64,000 nt of DNA from JAIBJN01 sp963748205 (GTDB taxonomy: Bacteria; Actinomycetota; Thermoleophilia; Gaiellales; Gaiellaceae), in the NCBI GenBank assembly GCA_963748205.1, contig CAVVIB010000014.1, positions 1 through 64,000 on the forward strand, in the 5' to 3' direction. Each line of letters opens with the position of its first letter. The stretch's first letter is position 1. The notes below the pieces were generated by a model, which was not told the origin of the DNA, ran no database searches, and saw nothing but the letters and a program-made list of their open reading frames with translations. Shown in pieces: positions 54,513 to 63,115 of this stretch. Made by a program: the position numbers and the translations under genes.

Positions 54513-54665
54513 CTAGAGGACGGCCGTGACTGCGTCGAGCGCAGACGAAATGGCGCCCGAGAGGAAGCCGAGGGCGACGACGATCCCCAGCGTGATGACG
54601 GCGAGAACCACGCCGTACTCCGCCATGGTCTGACCGTCCTCGCGCCTGATGAGGGACTTGAACAT
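54513..54665 (-). CDS. flp: Flp-type major pilin
   Basis: 50 residues. Short charged leader MFKSLIRREDG, then QTMAEYGVVLAVITLGIVVA with the Flp signature Glu-Tyr. Cleavage is expected after the Gly by a TadV-like peptidase, which is not in the window. Strong GGGAGGTGA ribosome site. First gene of the leftward Tad operon and preceded by a long leader region. Confidence 0.95.
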   Translation of the reverse strand: MFKSLIRREDGQTMAEYGVVLAVITLGIVVALGFLSGAISSALDAVTAVL

Positions 54666-55069
54666 TCTCGATTCACCTCCCTTCCTACTCCGGGCACGCT
54701 TGCCGGCGCGCTGAACGTCCGACGAATCGAATCGCGAAGATGAAACGGACATGCGCGGTGAGAGCCGATTCGTCGAGCGGGCGGTGAGCGTGGTCACGTT
54801 GATGAAACCTCCCAGAGCTAAAAGAGCTCTCTCGGCGTGACCGCTCCGCCGTTTGGCTCCAACTGCCCGCAACATCGGGGATAGCGAGCGGCACGAGAAT
54901 CCCCCGGCTGGGTGGTTCGCAGCCATTGCACCCTTTCGGGGGAAGATCGCCTTTAGGCCCCGCCCCGATAGTCCGAGCAGGTTCCGCGGAGCGGCAAGCG
55001 GATCAAGAATCACGTTCCGCGCCGAAGTGGCGGCCTCGGCGCCCGACACAAGACGGGAGCACCAGGCAC
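54666..55069. promoter_or_regulatory. Gene-free divergent promoter and leader region
   Basis: A 404-base stretch without a credible gene between flp (leftward) and the M15-like gene (rightward). It holds a nested hairpin: TCCCCCG/CGGGGGA (54900-54906 and 54937-54943) enclosing GGGTG/CACCC (54910-54914 and 54929-54933). A smaller stem AGAGCT/AGCTCT lies at 54814-54830. It should contain both promoters and perhaps a structured leader RNA. I could not match it to a riboswitch class I know. Confidence 0.5.
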
Positions 55070-56551
55070 ATGCCACAGAAGAAGACACCGCGGCGTCTCA
55101 TCACGCCGCTTCTGCTCTTCACGCTCGCCGGCTGGGCACTCTGGGCGATCGGGCGCAACACGCCCGCCCAGGATGGTCGGGGAGACGATGCGGCCGAGTC
55201 CCTTCACGGGGCGGAGACGGGCTCCACACCCAAGCGCGCACACGCAACGTGGAGCAAGCGCCGCCTCGCGACGAGCCTCGCCTTCGCCACCCTGTTCTTC
55301 GGCGGCGCCGCGTTCTCGGCGGGTGCCGGCGACGTCGTCGCCGAGGCCCTCGAGGGCGAGACGACGACCGAGATGACCTCCACCGAGGAGGCACCGGCCG
55401 AGGAGACTCCCGCCGAAGAGGCCCCGGCCGAGGAAGCTCCGGCAGAGGACCCGCCGGCCGAGGAAGCTCCCGCCGAGGAGACCCCGGCCGAGGAGACGCC
55501 GGCCGACCCCGACGCCCCGGCAGAGCCGGGCGACCCGGGCGAGGAGACGCCGGGTGAGCCCGGCGGCGGCGAGTCCCCCGCCGAGCCCGGCGGCGGCGGC
55601 TCCGAGCCCGGAGAGGGTGCGCCCCCTCCGCCGCTCCCGACGCCTGACGACCCGGACGAGGGCGAGCCGGCCCCGGCTCCTCCGCCCGGCGTGGGCGAGG
55701 GCGCACAGCCCGCGCCGCCCGGCAACCAGCCGGTCATCGACCCCGGGACGCGGAGCCCGGCGCACCTCGATCCCGAGGCGAACGCCGAGGGCTTCTTCGC
55801 CACCATCTGGCTGCACCGGCCGCTGCCCGACCCGACGCCTCCGGCCAAGCGGCTCACCCCACGCTTCGCCCGCTCCCTCGCGAGCGAGGCCAGGGCCGCG
55901 CGCGTCGACTGGGCGCTCGTGCTCGGGGTCCTACGGGCCCGCGGGTTCGACGGCGGCTCGCTCGCCAAGTCCACGGTGCGGAGCACCGCCCGCCAGCTCG
56001 CGTCGCTCGGCGCGCGCCGGCATCCCCGCGCCGCGCTCGCCCGCTACGGCGACGAGTTCGCGAACCAGGCCTTCGCGCTCCGGAACTACAACCGGGCCGT
56101 CGGCCTCCACGCCCTTGTCACCGGCTTCGAGGCCGCCAAGCCCGCGCTCCAGAAGCGCGTCCTCGCCGACAAGCGCCTGAGCATCTACCAGGGCGGGCGT
56201 CTCGACATCGCCCTCGGCCGCACGGACATCCGCGTGCTCGTGCTCCTGCGCTACCTCGCTGAGTCGCACGGCCAGGCGACGATCTCCAGCCTGACCTCCG
56301 GCCACGGCTTCTTCTCCCGCCCCGGCGTCGTCTCGGCCCACAGCTACGGGCTCGCGGTCGACGTCGCGGGAGTGGCGAAGCGGTCGATCTACGGCAACCA
56401 GGAGCCCGGCGGGCTCACCGAGCGGGCAGTGCGCAACGTCCTGCTCCTGCCGGCCGAGCTCCAGCCGAAGCAGGTCATCTCCCTGCTCGGTCTCGGCGGC
56501 CCGTCGTTCCCGATGGCCGACCACTACGACCACATCCACGTGGGGTACTAG
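55070..56551 (+). CDS. Secreted/anchored M15-like peptidase-fold protein with Pro-Ala-Glu linker
   Basis: 493 residues from ATG 55070. Two hydrophobic stretches (LITPLLLFTLAGWALWAIG and LATSLAFATLFFGGAAFSAG), then a long acidic PAEE/Pro-Gly linker (about 100-235). The C-terminal globular domain has SAHSYGLAVDVAG and DHYDHIHVGY, the His/Asp and His pattern of LAS (VanY/M15) peptidases, so it is probably active on the wall. A helical domain of about 100 residues (RFARSLASEARAARVDWALV) precedes it. Divergent from flp; it could remodel peptidoglycan for pilus passage, though that is inferred from position. Confidence 0.75.
   Translation: MPQKKTPRRLITPLLLFTLAGWALWAIGRNTPAQDGRGDDAAESLHGAETGSTPKRAHATWSKRRLATSLAFATLFFGGAAFSAGAGDVVAEALEGETTTEMTSTEEAPAEETPAEEAPAEEAPAEDPPAEEAPAEETPAEETPADPDAPAEPGDPGEETPGEPGGGESPAEPGGGGSEPGEGAPPPPLPTPDDPDEGEPAPAPPPGVGEGAQPAPPGNQPVIDPGTRSPAHLDPEANAEGFFATIWLHRPLPDPTPPAKRLTPRFARSLASEARAARVDWALVLGVLRARGFDGGSLAKSTVRSTARQLASLGARRHPRAALARYGDEFANQAFALRNYNRAVGLHALVTGFEAAKPALQKRVLADKRLSIYQGGRLDIALGRTDIRVLVLLRYLAESHGQATISSLTSGHGFFSRPGVVSAHSYGLAVDVAGVAKRSIYGNQEPGGLTERAVRNVLLLPAELQPKQVISLLGLGGPSFPMADHYDHIHVGY
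55391..55510 (+). repeat. 15-base coding repeat (PAEE units)
   Basis: Seven imperfect 15-base units, each coding x-Pro-Ala-Glu-Glu/Asp, from 55391 to 55495, with a decayed eighth. They form the acidic linker of the M15-like protein. Unit number may vary between strains. Confidence 0.85.
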
Positions 56552-56558
56552 GCCGGCT

Positions 56559-56930
56559 TTGACCGTCACCCTGGAACGTCAGGACGGCAGCACGGTCTGT
56601 GAGCGGTGTCTCCTCGCGGAGACACCGCTCTCCCGCCTCCGAGGGCTCCTCGGGCGTGCGGGGCTCGAGCGGGGCGAGGGGATTCTCCTTCGCCCCGCTT
56701 CATCTATTCACATGTGGTTCATGCGGTTCGCCATCGACGCCGTGTTCCTCGACCGGGAGGGCAACGTCCTCCGGGTGGTCGAGCGGCTTCGGCCCTGGCG
56801 CATGGCGGGCTGCCTCGGCGCGAAGGCCGTGATCGAGCTGCCCGCCGGCGAGTGCGAGCGCGTTCGGCTGGCGGCGGGCGACCGGGTGGTCGTCAGGCCG
56901 GCGTCAGCACCCGCAGCGCACGCGGCCTGA
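56559..56930 (+). CDS. DUF192 family protein
   Basis: 123 residues, start TTG 56559. Core motifs RLRGLLGRAGLERGEGILLR, SIHMWFMRFAIDAVFLD and PAGECERVRLAAGDRVVV are those of DUF192, a small beta-barrel of unknown function found in bacteria and archaea. No signal peptide here, unlike many relatives. It begins seven bases after the M15-like stop. The end overlaps the convergent kinase gene by 38 bases. Confidence 0.85.
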   Translation: MTVTLERQDGSTVCERCLLAETPLSRLRGLLGRAGLERGEGILLRPASSIHMWFMRFAIDAVFLDREGNVLRVVERLRPWRMAGCLGAKAVIELPAGECERVRLAAGDRVVVRPASAPAAHAA

Positions 56931-57768
56931 CCTCCAGCTCGACCGGCGGCGCCAGCACGACCGGCTCCCCGTCGACGGCGGCGTGCACGCGCGAGCGCCG
57001 CGCGTCGATCGTGATCCGCTCGCACGCCCACTCCACGAGGCCCTCGGCCTCCTCGGCGCGCCCCCGCGCCGCCTTGCCGAGCAGCGCGACGAACGCGGCC
57101 CGGCCGACGGGCTCGAGCACGTAGACGTGCAGGCGCCCCTCGTCGAGCCTGTCCCGTGTGCCGAGCTCGGCGAGCGAGCTCCCTCCGTAGTCGTTGTTGG
57201 CCACGAGCACGATCAGCGCCCGGCGCTCCTCACGGCGTCCGTCGACGTCGAAGGCGAGCGACAGCGGCTGCCGCGAGCGGCCGAACGCCGCGGGCAGCAT
57301 GCGGAGGGCCGCGACCAGGCGGTTGCGGGTCTTGCGCCGCGGGTCGTGCACGAAGCTCGCGTAGACCCCGAACGAGACGTTGTTGAGGAACACGCGCCCG
57401 TCAACGGCGCCCACGTCGACCTGCCGCTCCTCGCCCTGGAAGGCGCCGAGCGCGGCGAGGGGGTCGTCGGGGTCGAGCCCGAGGTCGCGCGCGAAGTGGT
57501 TCCGCGTCCCGAAGGGGACGACGACGAGCGGCCGATCCCGCTCGAGCGCCACGCCCGCGACCGCGGCGATGGTGCCGTCGCCTCCGGCAACGCCCAGGGC
57601 AGGCGCACCGCCTTCGACGGCGCGGCCCGCGAGCTCCGCGGCGTCCTCGCCCTCGGCCAGCACGTGCGTCTCGATGCCGAGCGCCTCTGCCTCGGCGACG
57701 AGCTCCTCAGCCGACGGCGAGCCCGAGCCGGACCTCGGGTTGACGAGGAGGAACGCCCTGGAGGGGAC
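56893..57768 (-). CDS. Diacylglycerol kinase-family lipid kinase, start unresolved
   Basis: About 290 residues. DAGK catalytic domain with FLLVNPRSGSG at the N terminus, the nucleotide motif VAGGDGTIA, and PFGTRNHFARDLG, then the YegS-type C-terminal lobe (RVFLNNVSFGVYASF, VDGEPVVLAPP). It phosphorylates a lipid such as diacylglycerol or a sphingoid base. The conserved NPRSG motif begins only a few codons after the upstream VOC stop, and no ATG, GTG or TTG precedes it in frame. The first GTG is at 57663, inside the domain. An indel or non-standard start must lie near 57765. Confidence 0.8.
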   Translation of the reverse strand, partial: VPSRAFLLVNPRSGSGSPSAEELVAEAEALGIETHVLAEGEDAAELAGRAVEGGAPALGVAGGDGTIAAVAGVALERDRPLVVVPFGTRNHFARDLGLDPDDPLAALGAFQGEERQVDVGAVDGRVFLNNVSFGVYASFVHDPRRKTRNRLVAALRMLPAAFGRSRQPLSLAFDVDGRREERRALIVLVANNDYGGSSLAELGTRDRLDEGRLHVYVLEPVGRAAFVALLGKAARGRAEEAEGLVEWACERITIDARRSRVHAAVDGEPVVLAPPVELEVRPRALRVLTPA

Positions 57769-58157
57769 TAGACCGCGCCCTCGATGGCGTGCAGAGTCCA
57801 GGCCGGGCCAATGCGAACGAGGTGGCCGTCCGGGTCGGCGAGGTCGTAGACCTCCGTGCCGAAGCGCGTCTGGGTGATCCGGCCGCCCTCGATGCCCTGG
57901 CGCTCGAGGCGGTCGATCTCGATCTGGATGTCCTCGGCGGCAAGCTCGAGGCGGGAGCTACCGCCGATCTCGCGCCCACGCTCGGGATCCCAGGTGAGAA
58001 CGAGGAAGGTCTGGCCCTCGAGCACGAAGAAGGCGCTGTGGGCGTTCTCGCCCTCGTCGTAGGCGGCCGCGGGGCCGCGCCCCAGGAGGCGCGTGTACCA
58101 ATCGTTAGAGCGGTCGAGGTCGGTGACGTAGAGGTGGATCGCCGTGACCAGGCTCAC
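57768..58157 (-). CDS. VOC family protein
   Basis: 129 residues from GTG 58157 (VSLVTAIHLYVTDLDRSNDW). A single VOC domain with YTRLLGRGP, ERGREIGGSSRLELAAEDIQ and YDLADPDGHLVRIGPAW. The start overlaps the stop of a small basic gene (TCGTGA), and the stop touches the kinase gene, so the three form a leftward operon. Likely a small-molecule-binding or resistance-type protein. Substrate unknown. Confidence 0.85.
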   Translation of the reverse strand: MSLVTAIHLYVTDLDRSNDWYTRLLGRGPAAAYDEGENAHSAFFVLEGQTFLVLTWDPERGREIGGSSRLELAAEDIQIEIDRLERQGIEGGRITQTRFGTEVYDLADPDGHLVRIGPAWTLHAIEGAV

Positions 58158-58279
58158 GACTGCGGCTTCGTCTTCCCGCGCGACGCGCCCACCTCGACGG
58201 CCTGGCGCTTCTCGCGCTCCTTCTTCTTGCGCTTGCGGTCGTTTCGCCAGCGCTTGATAGGCCTCGAGCCGCGTCCCAT
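58154..58279 (-). CDS. 41-residue highly basic protein
   Basis: MGRGSRPIKRWRNDRKRKKK then EREKRQAVEVGASRGKTKPQ and Ser. About 40% Arg/Lys. ATG 58279 and TGA 58154-58156, the latter overlapping the GTG of the VOC gene. The overlap and clean frame argue that it is translated. The composition resembles ribosomal or RNA-binding tails. Not recognised as a named family. Confidence 0.55.
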   Translation of the reverse strand: MGRGSRPIKRWRNDRKRKKKEREKRQAVEVGASRGKTKPQS

Positions 58280-58307
58280 AGGGCTGTGACTCTATACATT
58301 CCCTGCC

Positions 58308-59555
58308 GTGCCGCTCCAACCAGGCCGCACCGTCGACGAGCTCCGCGAGCTCCGTGAGCTGACAGGCGACGAGGACGGGGCTCAGCGCGTCGCCTGGACG
58401 GACACCTGGGTCGCGGCCAAGGACTGGCTCTCGGGCAAGGTGGCTCCCACCGGTGCCGAGGAGGAGATCGACGCGGCCGGCAACCAGTGGTTCACGCTGC
58501 GCGGCGAATCAGACCGCGCGCTCGTGATCGGCGGCCACATCGACTCCGTGCCGAACGGGGGCTGGCTCGACGGCGCCCTCAACGTCGTCGCGGGCGTCGA
58601 AGTGCTGCGCCGGCTCGCCGAGGACGGGACGCCGCCCGTCACCGTCAGGCTCGTGAGCTGGGCCGACGAGGAAGGCGCCCGCTTCGGGCGTTCCCTCTTC
58701 GGTTCGAGCGCGGCCTCCGGGACGATGGACGACCAGGCCGAGCTGCGCGAGCGGACGGACGCCGGCGGGATCCGCTGGGAGGACGCCTTGCGCGAGCACG
58801 GCGTCGACATCGACCGGGCGCTCGACGCGCGCTCGCAGCTCGAGAACGCGGCCGCCTACCTCGAGCTCCACATCGAGCAGGGTCCAGTGCTGGAGTCCAT
58901 GGACCTGCCGCTGGGCGTCGTCCTCGGCACCTTCGGGGTCGAGCGCCACCAGATCACGTTCCGCGGCCAGGCGGCCCACGCCGGCTCGACGCCGATGGAC
59001 AAGCGCCGTGACGCGCTCGCCGCGGCCGCGAAGCTGGCGCTCGAGATCCGCGGCATCGCCGCGCGCACGGGCGACGGCGCCGTCTGCACGATGGGGAGCT
59101 GCGTGACGAAGCCGGGGATCGTCACGTCGGTCGTCGAGACCGCGACGGTGCTCCTCGACCAGCGCCACCTCGACGGGGAGAAGCTCGCCGCCATGCTCGC
59201 CGAGGCCAAGGAGGCGAGCGAGCGCTTCGCCGGCGAGGAGGACGTCGAGGTCGAGTGGGAGCGCATCTGGCGCATCGACCCGATCCTCTTCGACGAGGCG
59301 CTGATCGAGCTCGCCGACGAGGCGATCACGGAGGTCTCGGGACAGTCGCACCGGCTCCCGAGCGGCCCGCTCCACGACGCGGCCGAGGCCGCGCGCGCAG
59401 GAGTCCCCACCGTGATGCTCTTCGTCCAGAGCCTCCGGGGGCTCTCCCACACGAAGCTCGAGGACACGAAGCCCGAGCACCTCGAGCTCTCGGTGCAGGC
59501 GCTCGACCGGCTGGCGGCGAAGACGCTCGACCGGCTGGCAGCGGGCCAGGCGTAG
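58308..59555 (+). CDS. M20 family Zn amidohydrolase (hydantoinase/carbamoylase type)
   Basis: 415 residues, start GTG 58308. Metal-site motifs: GGHIDSVPNGG (His77), WLDGALNV (Asp88), DEEGARFGRSLFGS (Glu) and LELHIEQGPVLE (His). The dimerisation domain contains RGQAAHAGSTPMDKRRDA. This is the N-carbamoyl-L-amino-acid hydrolase/allantoate amidohydrolase branch of M20, which splits carbamoyl or ureido groups. Which substrate applies cannot be set from sequence. Monocistronic, divergent from the 41-residue gene. Confidence 0.93.
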   Translation: MPLQPGRTVDELRELRELTGDEDGAQRVAWTDTWVAAKDWLSGKVAPTGAEEEIDAAGNQWFTLRGESDRALVIGGHIDSVPNGGWLDGALNVVAGVEVLRRLAEDGTPPVTVRLVSWADEEGARFGRSLFGSSAASGTMDDQAELRERTDAGGIRWEDALREHGVDIDRALDARSQLENAAAYLELHIEQGPVLESMDLPLGVVLGTFGVERHQITFRGQAAHAGSTPMDKRRDALAAAAKLALEIRGIAARTGDGAVCTMGSCVTKPGIVTSVVETATVLLDQRHLDGEKLAAMLAEAKEASERFAGEEDVEVEWERIWRIDPILFDEALIELADEAITEVSGQSHRLPSGPLHDAAEAARAGVPTVMLFVQSLRGLSHTKLEDTKPEHLELSVQALDRLAAKTLDRLAAGQA

Positions 59556-59572
59556 ACGGTCGCCGCCCGGGG

Positions 59573-60151
59573 TTAGACGATCTCGACGATCTCCGAGCCC
59601 AGGTCGGCCAGGCCGAGCCCGACGACCACGGCGAGGATGATCGCGCCCACGACGGTCACGCCGCGCCGGAAGAAGACGGCCGGGACGCCCGGTCCCCACC
59701 GGTCGGCCAGCGCCGCGAGCGCGTAGCCCGCCAGGAAGAAGAGCGCGCCGAACAGCGCGACCGCCAGGCCTGCGGGCTCGAGGAGACGGAAGTCGACGTT
59801 GTCGGCATCCAGCACGGTGCCTCCGAGCAGCGCAAGCAGGACGAGAGACAGCGCCAGCCCGCGCCAGGCCAACGGTGAGGGAAGCCAGCGGCGGACCAGG
59901 AAGACGATCAGCCCGGCGGCGACGCCGGACGGGATGCCGACGAAGACGATCAGGCCCAGCGTTCCGCCGGCGGTGACGTCGCCGACCTGGTTCCCGTTCT
60001 CGGTGAAGGTGCCGCGAGCGTCGGCGTCCGCGAGCGCGAGGATCCGCATGACGATGCGGGACCCGAGCCCGGCCACGACGAGGCCGACGACGATGCCCGC
60101 CGCCACGCAACCTGCCAGCGGCCGCAAGAGCGCCGAGACCTGCCCAGGCAT
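59573..60151 (-). CDS. Hypothetical membrane protein
   Basis: 192 residues with about five membrane segments (GCVAAGIVVGLVVAGLGSRI, GLIVFVGIPSGVAAGLIVFL, LALSLVLLALLGG, AVALFGALFFLAGYALAAL, VGAIILAVVVGLGLADL). A short conserved loop TFTENGNQVGDVTAGG lies between helices 1 and 2. No enzyme motif seen. Downstream of the peroxiredoxin gene in the same direction, 13 bases away. Confidence 0.8.
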   Translation of the reverse strand: MPGQVSALLRPLAGCVAAGIVVGLVVAGLGSRIVMRILALADADARGTFTENGNQVGDVTAGGTLGLIVFVGIPSGVAAGLIVFLVRRWLPSPLAWRGLALSLVLLALLGGTVLDADNVDFRLLEPAGLAVALFGALFFLAGYALAALADRWGPGVPAVFFRRGVTVVGAIILAVVVGLGLADLGSEIVEIV

Positions 60152-60164
60152 CTGACGGGTGACT

Positions 60165-60956
60165 CTAGGGCACGCGCGGCGGAACGGTGATGTGGTGTCC
60201 CACGCGGTGCGGGTCGCCGGTCGGGCCCTCCTTGCTCACGTGGACGGCGACACGGCCGTTCGCCTCCTCGACCCGGCGTACGACCCAGGGCCGCCCGTCG
60301 ACCATCGACCGCCCCAGCTCGTCGCCGACCTCGGGGACGTCGCCCTCGTGCACGCCGCGCTGAAGCTCGTGGCCCTGCGAGTCCTCGCGGATCCAGACGA
60401 CCGGCGCGTCGATGCCCGCGTCCGGCGGCGCCGCCCCGCCCGCGGCCCAGGTCGCCTGGGGATCGAAGCTCGGCTGCTCGGCGGCCGTGATCTCCCGCAG
60501 GGCGAGCCGAAGCTCGTCGGGCGTCGGGTTGCCCCAGTACCAGAAGCCGCACCAGACCCTGTGGATGCGGCGGTGCGAATCGAGGACGAACGTGTACGGA
60601 AGGAACGGGCGGTGAGTCTCGTCCGTCAGCTCGAGGAGCTCGAGCTCCTCGGCCACCGCACGGTCGGCGTCGGAGAGGAACGGGAAGTCTGCGCCGAGGC
60701 CCGCGCGCAGGGCGCCGTTCACGTACGGGTCGTCCACGGTGGCGACCGCGATCTTCCCGTACTCGCGCTGGATCTCGTCCTGGAGGAACACCAGGTTGCG
60801 CAGGCGGACCTGCTCCTTCGGGCACCACCAGCCGCGGACGAACGCGAGCACGAGCGGCTGGGCCGGAGCGATCTCGCTCAGCGCGAGCTCCTTGCCGGTC
60901 GTCTCGGGCAGGCGGAGATCCGGGAACGTCCCGCCGATCGTGAGGTCGGCTCTCAT
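60165..60956 (-). CDS. Peroxiredoxin (AhpC/TSA) with C-terminal extension
   Basis: 263 residues. Thioredoxin-fold peroxiredoxin at 1-160 with peroxidatic Cys45 in RGWWCPKEQ and a second Cys136 in HRVWCGFWYWG that could resolve it. The usual PxxxT is altered around the active Cys (FVRGWWCPKE). About 100 extra residues follow (APVVWIREDSQGHELQRGVH to HHITVPPRVP), of unknown role. The ATG overlaps the stop of the upstream MBL-like gene (ATGA), so the two proteins likely act together in peroxide or thiol defence. Confidence 0.85.
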   Translation of the reverse strand: MRADLTIGGTFPDLRLPETTGKELALSEIAPAQPLVLAFVRGWWCPKEQVRLRNLVFLQDEIQREYGKIAVATVDDPYVNGALRAGLGADFPFLSDADRAVAEELELLELTDETHRPFLPYTFVLDSHRRIHRVWCGFWYWGNPTPDELRLALREITAAEQPSFDPQATWAAGGAAPPDAGIDAPVVWIREDSQGHELQRGVHEGDVPEVGDELGRSMVDGRPWVVRRVEEANGRVAVHVSKEGPTGDPHRVGHHITVPPRVP

Positions 60957-61579
60957 CGTCGCCTCCTTCGAATCTGATGCGCGATCCAGCGCGGCGCCCC
61001 GGGGCGGGCGCTTCGGATCGCCGTCGCCGTGGCCAACGCGACCTTCTCACCGTGGATTCCCTCGCCGTGGCCGACCAGAACGTGCCTGGGCGTGAGATCC
61101 CGGGCGATCTCGCGGAGCGCCTTCGGCTGGTAGAGGCGCAGGAACGGATGCACGCCGATGCGCTCTCCGGGCGCCAGGAAGTACGCGGTCGTCCCCAGGG
61201 ACTCGGCGCACACGAGCACCCGCTCGTCGCGCCACCAGAGCGCGGTCTCGCGCCAGCCGGGCACGTCGAGCAGGCGGATGACCTCGAACGGCGAACCCGG
61301 CGGCGGCTCGGCCGGCACTCGGTGATGCGGCACGCCGTAGCGCTTCGCGAAGAGCGCACAGTCGCGGTCGTGGCGGTCGACGAGCTGGAGGACGCCCGCG
61401 GGCTCGCCGAGCGCCCGCACGCGGGCGTCGACCTCGAGCCCGTCCACGGGGTCGACGAGCCACACGCGCCCGCCCGCGCGCAGGGCGTGCGAGGCGCGCT
61501 CGAGCAGCGCCGGCTCCTCGGCGATCCAGCCGAATCCGAACGCGGTCTCGTCGCAAATCCTGGTCTTCACTTGCGTCAT
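60953..61579 (-). CDS. MBL-fold-like protein with altered metal motif
   Basis: 208 residues from ATG 61579 (MTQVKTRICDETAFGFGWIA). Fold elements of a metallo-beta-lactamase domain are visible (VWLVDPVDGLEV, VLVCAESLGT, HVLVGHGEGIHGE). The normal HxHxDH is reduced to RHDRDC, keeping one His and the Asp, with Cys in the last place. It may be a non-hydrolytic or redox-adapted member. Overlaps the peroxiredoxin gene start, pointing to a shared function. Confidence 0.7.
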   Translation of the reverse strand: MTQVKTRICDETAFGFGWIAEEPALLERASHALRAGGRVWLVDPVDGLEVDARVRALGEPAGVLQLVDRHDRDCALFAKRYGVPHHRVPAEPPPGSPFEVIRLLDVPGWRETALWWRDERVLVCAESLGTTAYFLAPGERIGVHPFLRLYQPKALREIARDLTPRHVLVGHGEGIHGEKVALATATAIRSARPGAPRWIAHQIRRRRR

Positions 61580-61641
61580 CCCGGGTGCTAGCTTCCTCTG
61601 TCTCCGCGCGGCCAAGCAGTAAAACGAGCAGGGGAGGGCAA

Positions 61642-63050
61642 ATGAGATCACTTCGGGTAGCGGCCGTCGCGCTGTTTGCGACGGCGTTGGTGTTCTCCGC
61701 AACGGCGTCGGCGACGGCCGACGAGATGCTGCGGCCACACCATCTCAAGAAGAAGGCGGCGCACTGGAACGCCAACGCGAACCGGGTCAGGCCGGGCCTG
61801 CGACCGCGCGCGGAAAGCAGCTGCGCGTCAAGGTCCTGGGCCACCACGACCCGGGCGGGCCCAGCGGCGACGTCTTCGTGCACAAGGGCTTCGCATACCT
61901 GGCCAGCTGGGGCCTGTTCTCCGACAGCGGCGAGTTCTGCCGTGCGCTCGGCGTGCGCGCCTACGACCTCTCCGACCCGACCGACCCCGAGCTCGTGTCC
62001 ACCTTCGCGGACGGCGCGTCCGATGCGCGGCTCGCGAAGTCCTGGACGGAGAAGGTCCAGGTGCGCAAGGTCAACTCCCGCAAGTTCAGGGGCGACCTGG
62101 CGGTCGTGAGCTTCCAGGACTGCGCTCCCGGCGGGTTCACGGGCATCGGTCTCTACGACGTGACCGACCCGAGCGACCCCGAGCTGCTCTCCCTGCGCCA
62201 GAGCGGGATCTTCGGCGTCCACGAGCTCTGGATGGAGGCCCGCGGCAAGAAGGCGTTCGTCTACGAGGCCGCCAACTTCCACGAGGTCGATGCGTTCTTC
62301 GCCGGCGAGGATCCCGACGAGGTGAACCCCGAGTTCCGCATCGTCGACGTGACGGACCCGCGCAACCCGGTGCAGGTCGGCGACTGGAGCGCCTGGCGCG
62401 ACATGGGCGTCACGCCGGACTCGGGCCAGGGCACGTTCCCGTTCAACTTCGTGCACTCGGTCTACGTCGACTCGCGGATCGCCTACGTCTCCTACTGGGA
62501 CTTCGGCACGGTCATGCTCGACGTCCGCGACCCGTCCAATCCGAAGTTCCTCGGCCGGACGACCTTCAAGGCCGGCCAGGAGGGCAATGCCCATTCCGCG
62601 TGGACGAACTGGAAGGGCAACCTGATGGTCCAGGCGGACGAGGACTTCGACCCGACCGTCAACCCGGATGCCGAGACGGGCTGGGGTTACGGCCACATCT
62701 ACGACATCTCTGACAAGGCCAACCCGGTGGAGCTCGCGACGCTCAAGCTCCCGAGCACGGGACAGTTCCCGCCGCCGGGCCCCGGCGACTTCACGATCCA
62801 CGACCCGAAGATCGACGGGAAGCGGCTCTACACCTCGTGGTACACCGAGGGAGTCGTCATCTGGGACATCGCGAAGCCCTCGAGCCCCAAGATCATCGGG
62901 CAGTTCATCCCGCCGGAGAAGGGCGAGGATCCGCTCGGCGTCTTCTACCCGGGTGAGGAGTTCGTGGAGATCTGGGGTGTGGCACTCGGCTCCGGCTATG
63001 TCGTCGCATCCGACATGAACACGGGCCTCTGGGTCTTCCGGGCCCGCTAG
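61642..63050 (+). CDS. Secreted LVIVD-repeat (beta-propeller) protein, one frame break
   Basis: About 469 residues. Signal peptide VAAVALFATALVFSATASA after ATG 61642 with a GGGGAGGG ribosome site. Frame change near 61800 (NRVRPGL to RGKQLRVKVLG). The mature part is a chain of LVIVD-type units: VRAYDLSDPTDPELVSTF, GLYDVTDPSDPELLSLR, IVDVTDPRNPVQVGDW, MLDVRDPSNPKFLGRT, IYDISDKANPVELATL and IWDIAKPSSPKIIGQF. These repeats build a beta-propeller displayed outside the cell. Function unknown. A strong terminator follows. Confidence 0.88.
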
Positions 63051-63074
63051 CAGCCAAAACCAACACGAAAACGG

Positions 63075-63102
63075 CCGAGGGCCGGGGAAACCCGGCCCTC
63101 GG
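63075..63102 (+). terminator. Hairpin terminator after the LVIVD gene
   Basis: CCGAGGGCCGGG (63075-63086) pairs perfectly with CCCGGCCCTCGG (63091-63102) around a GAAA tetraloop, 24 bases after the stop. Confidence 0.88.
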
Positions 63103-63115
63103 TGTCTGGCCGTCC

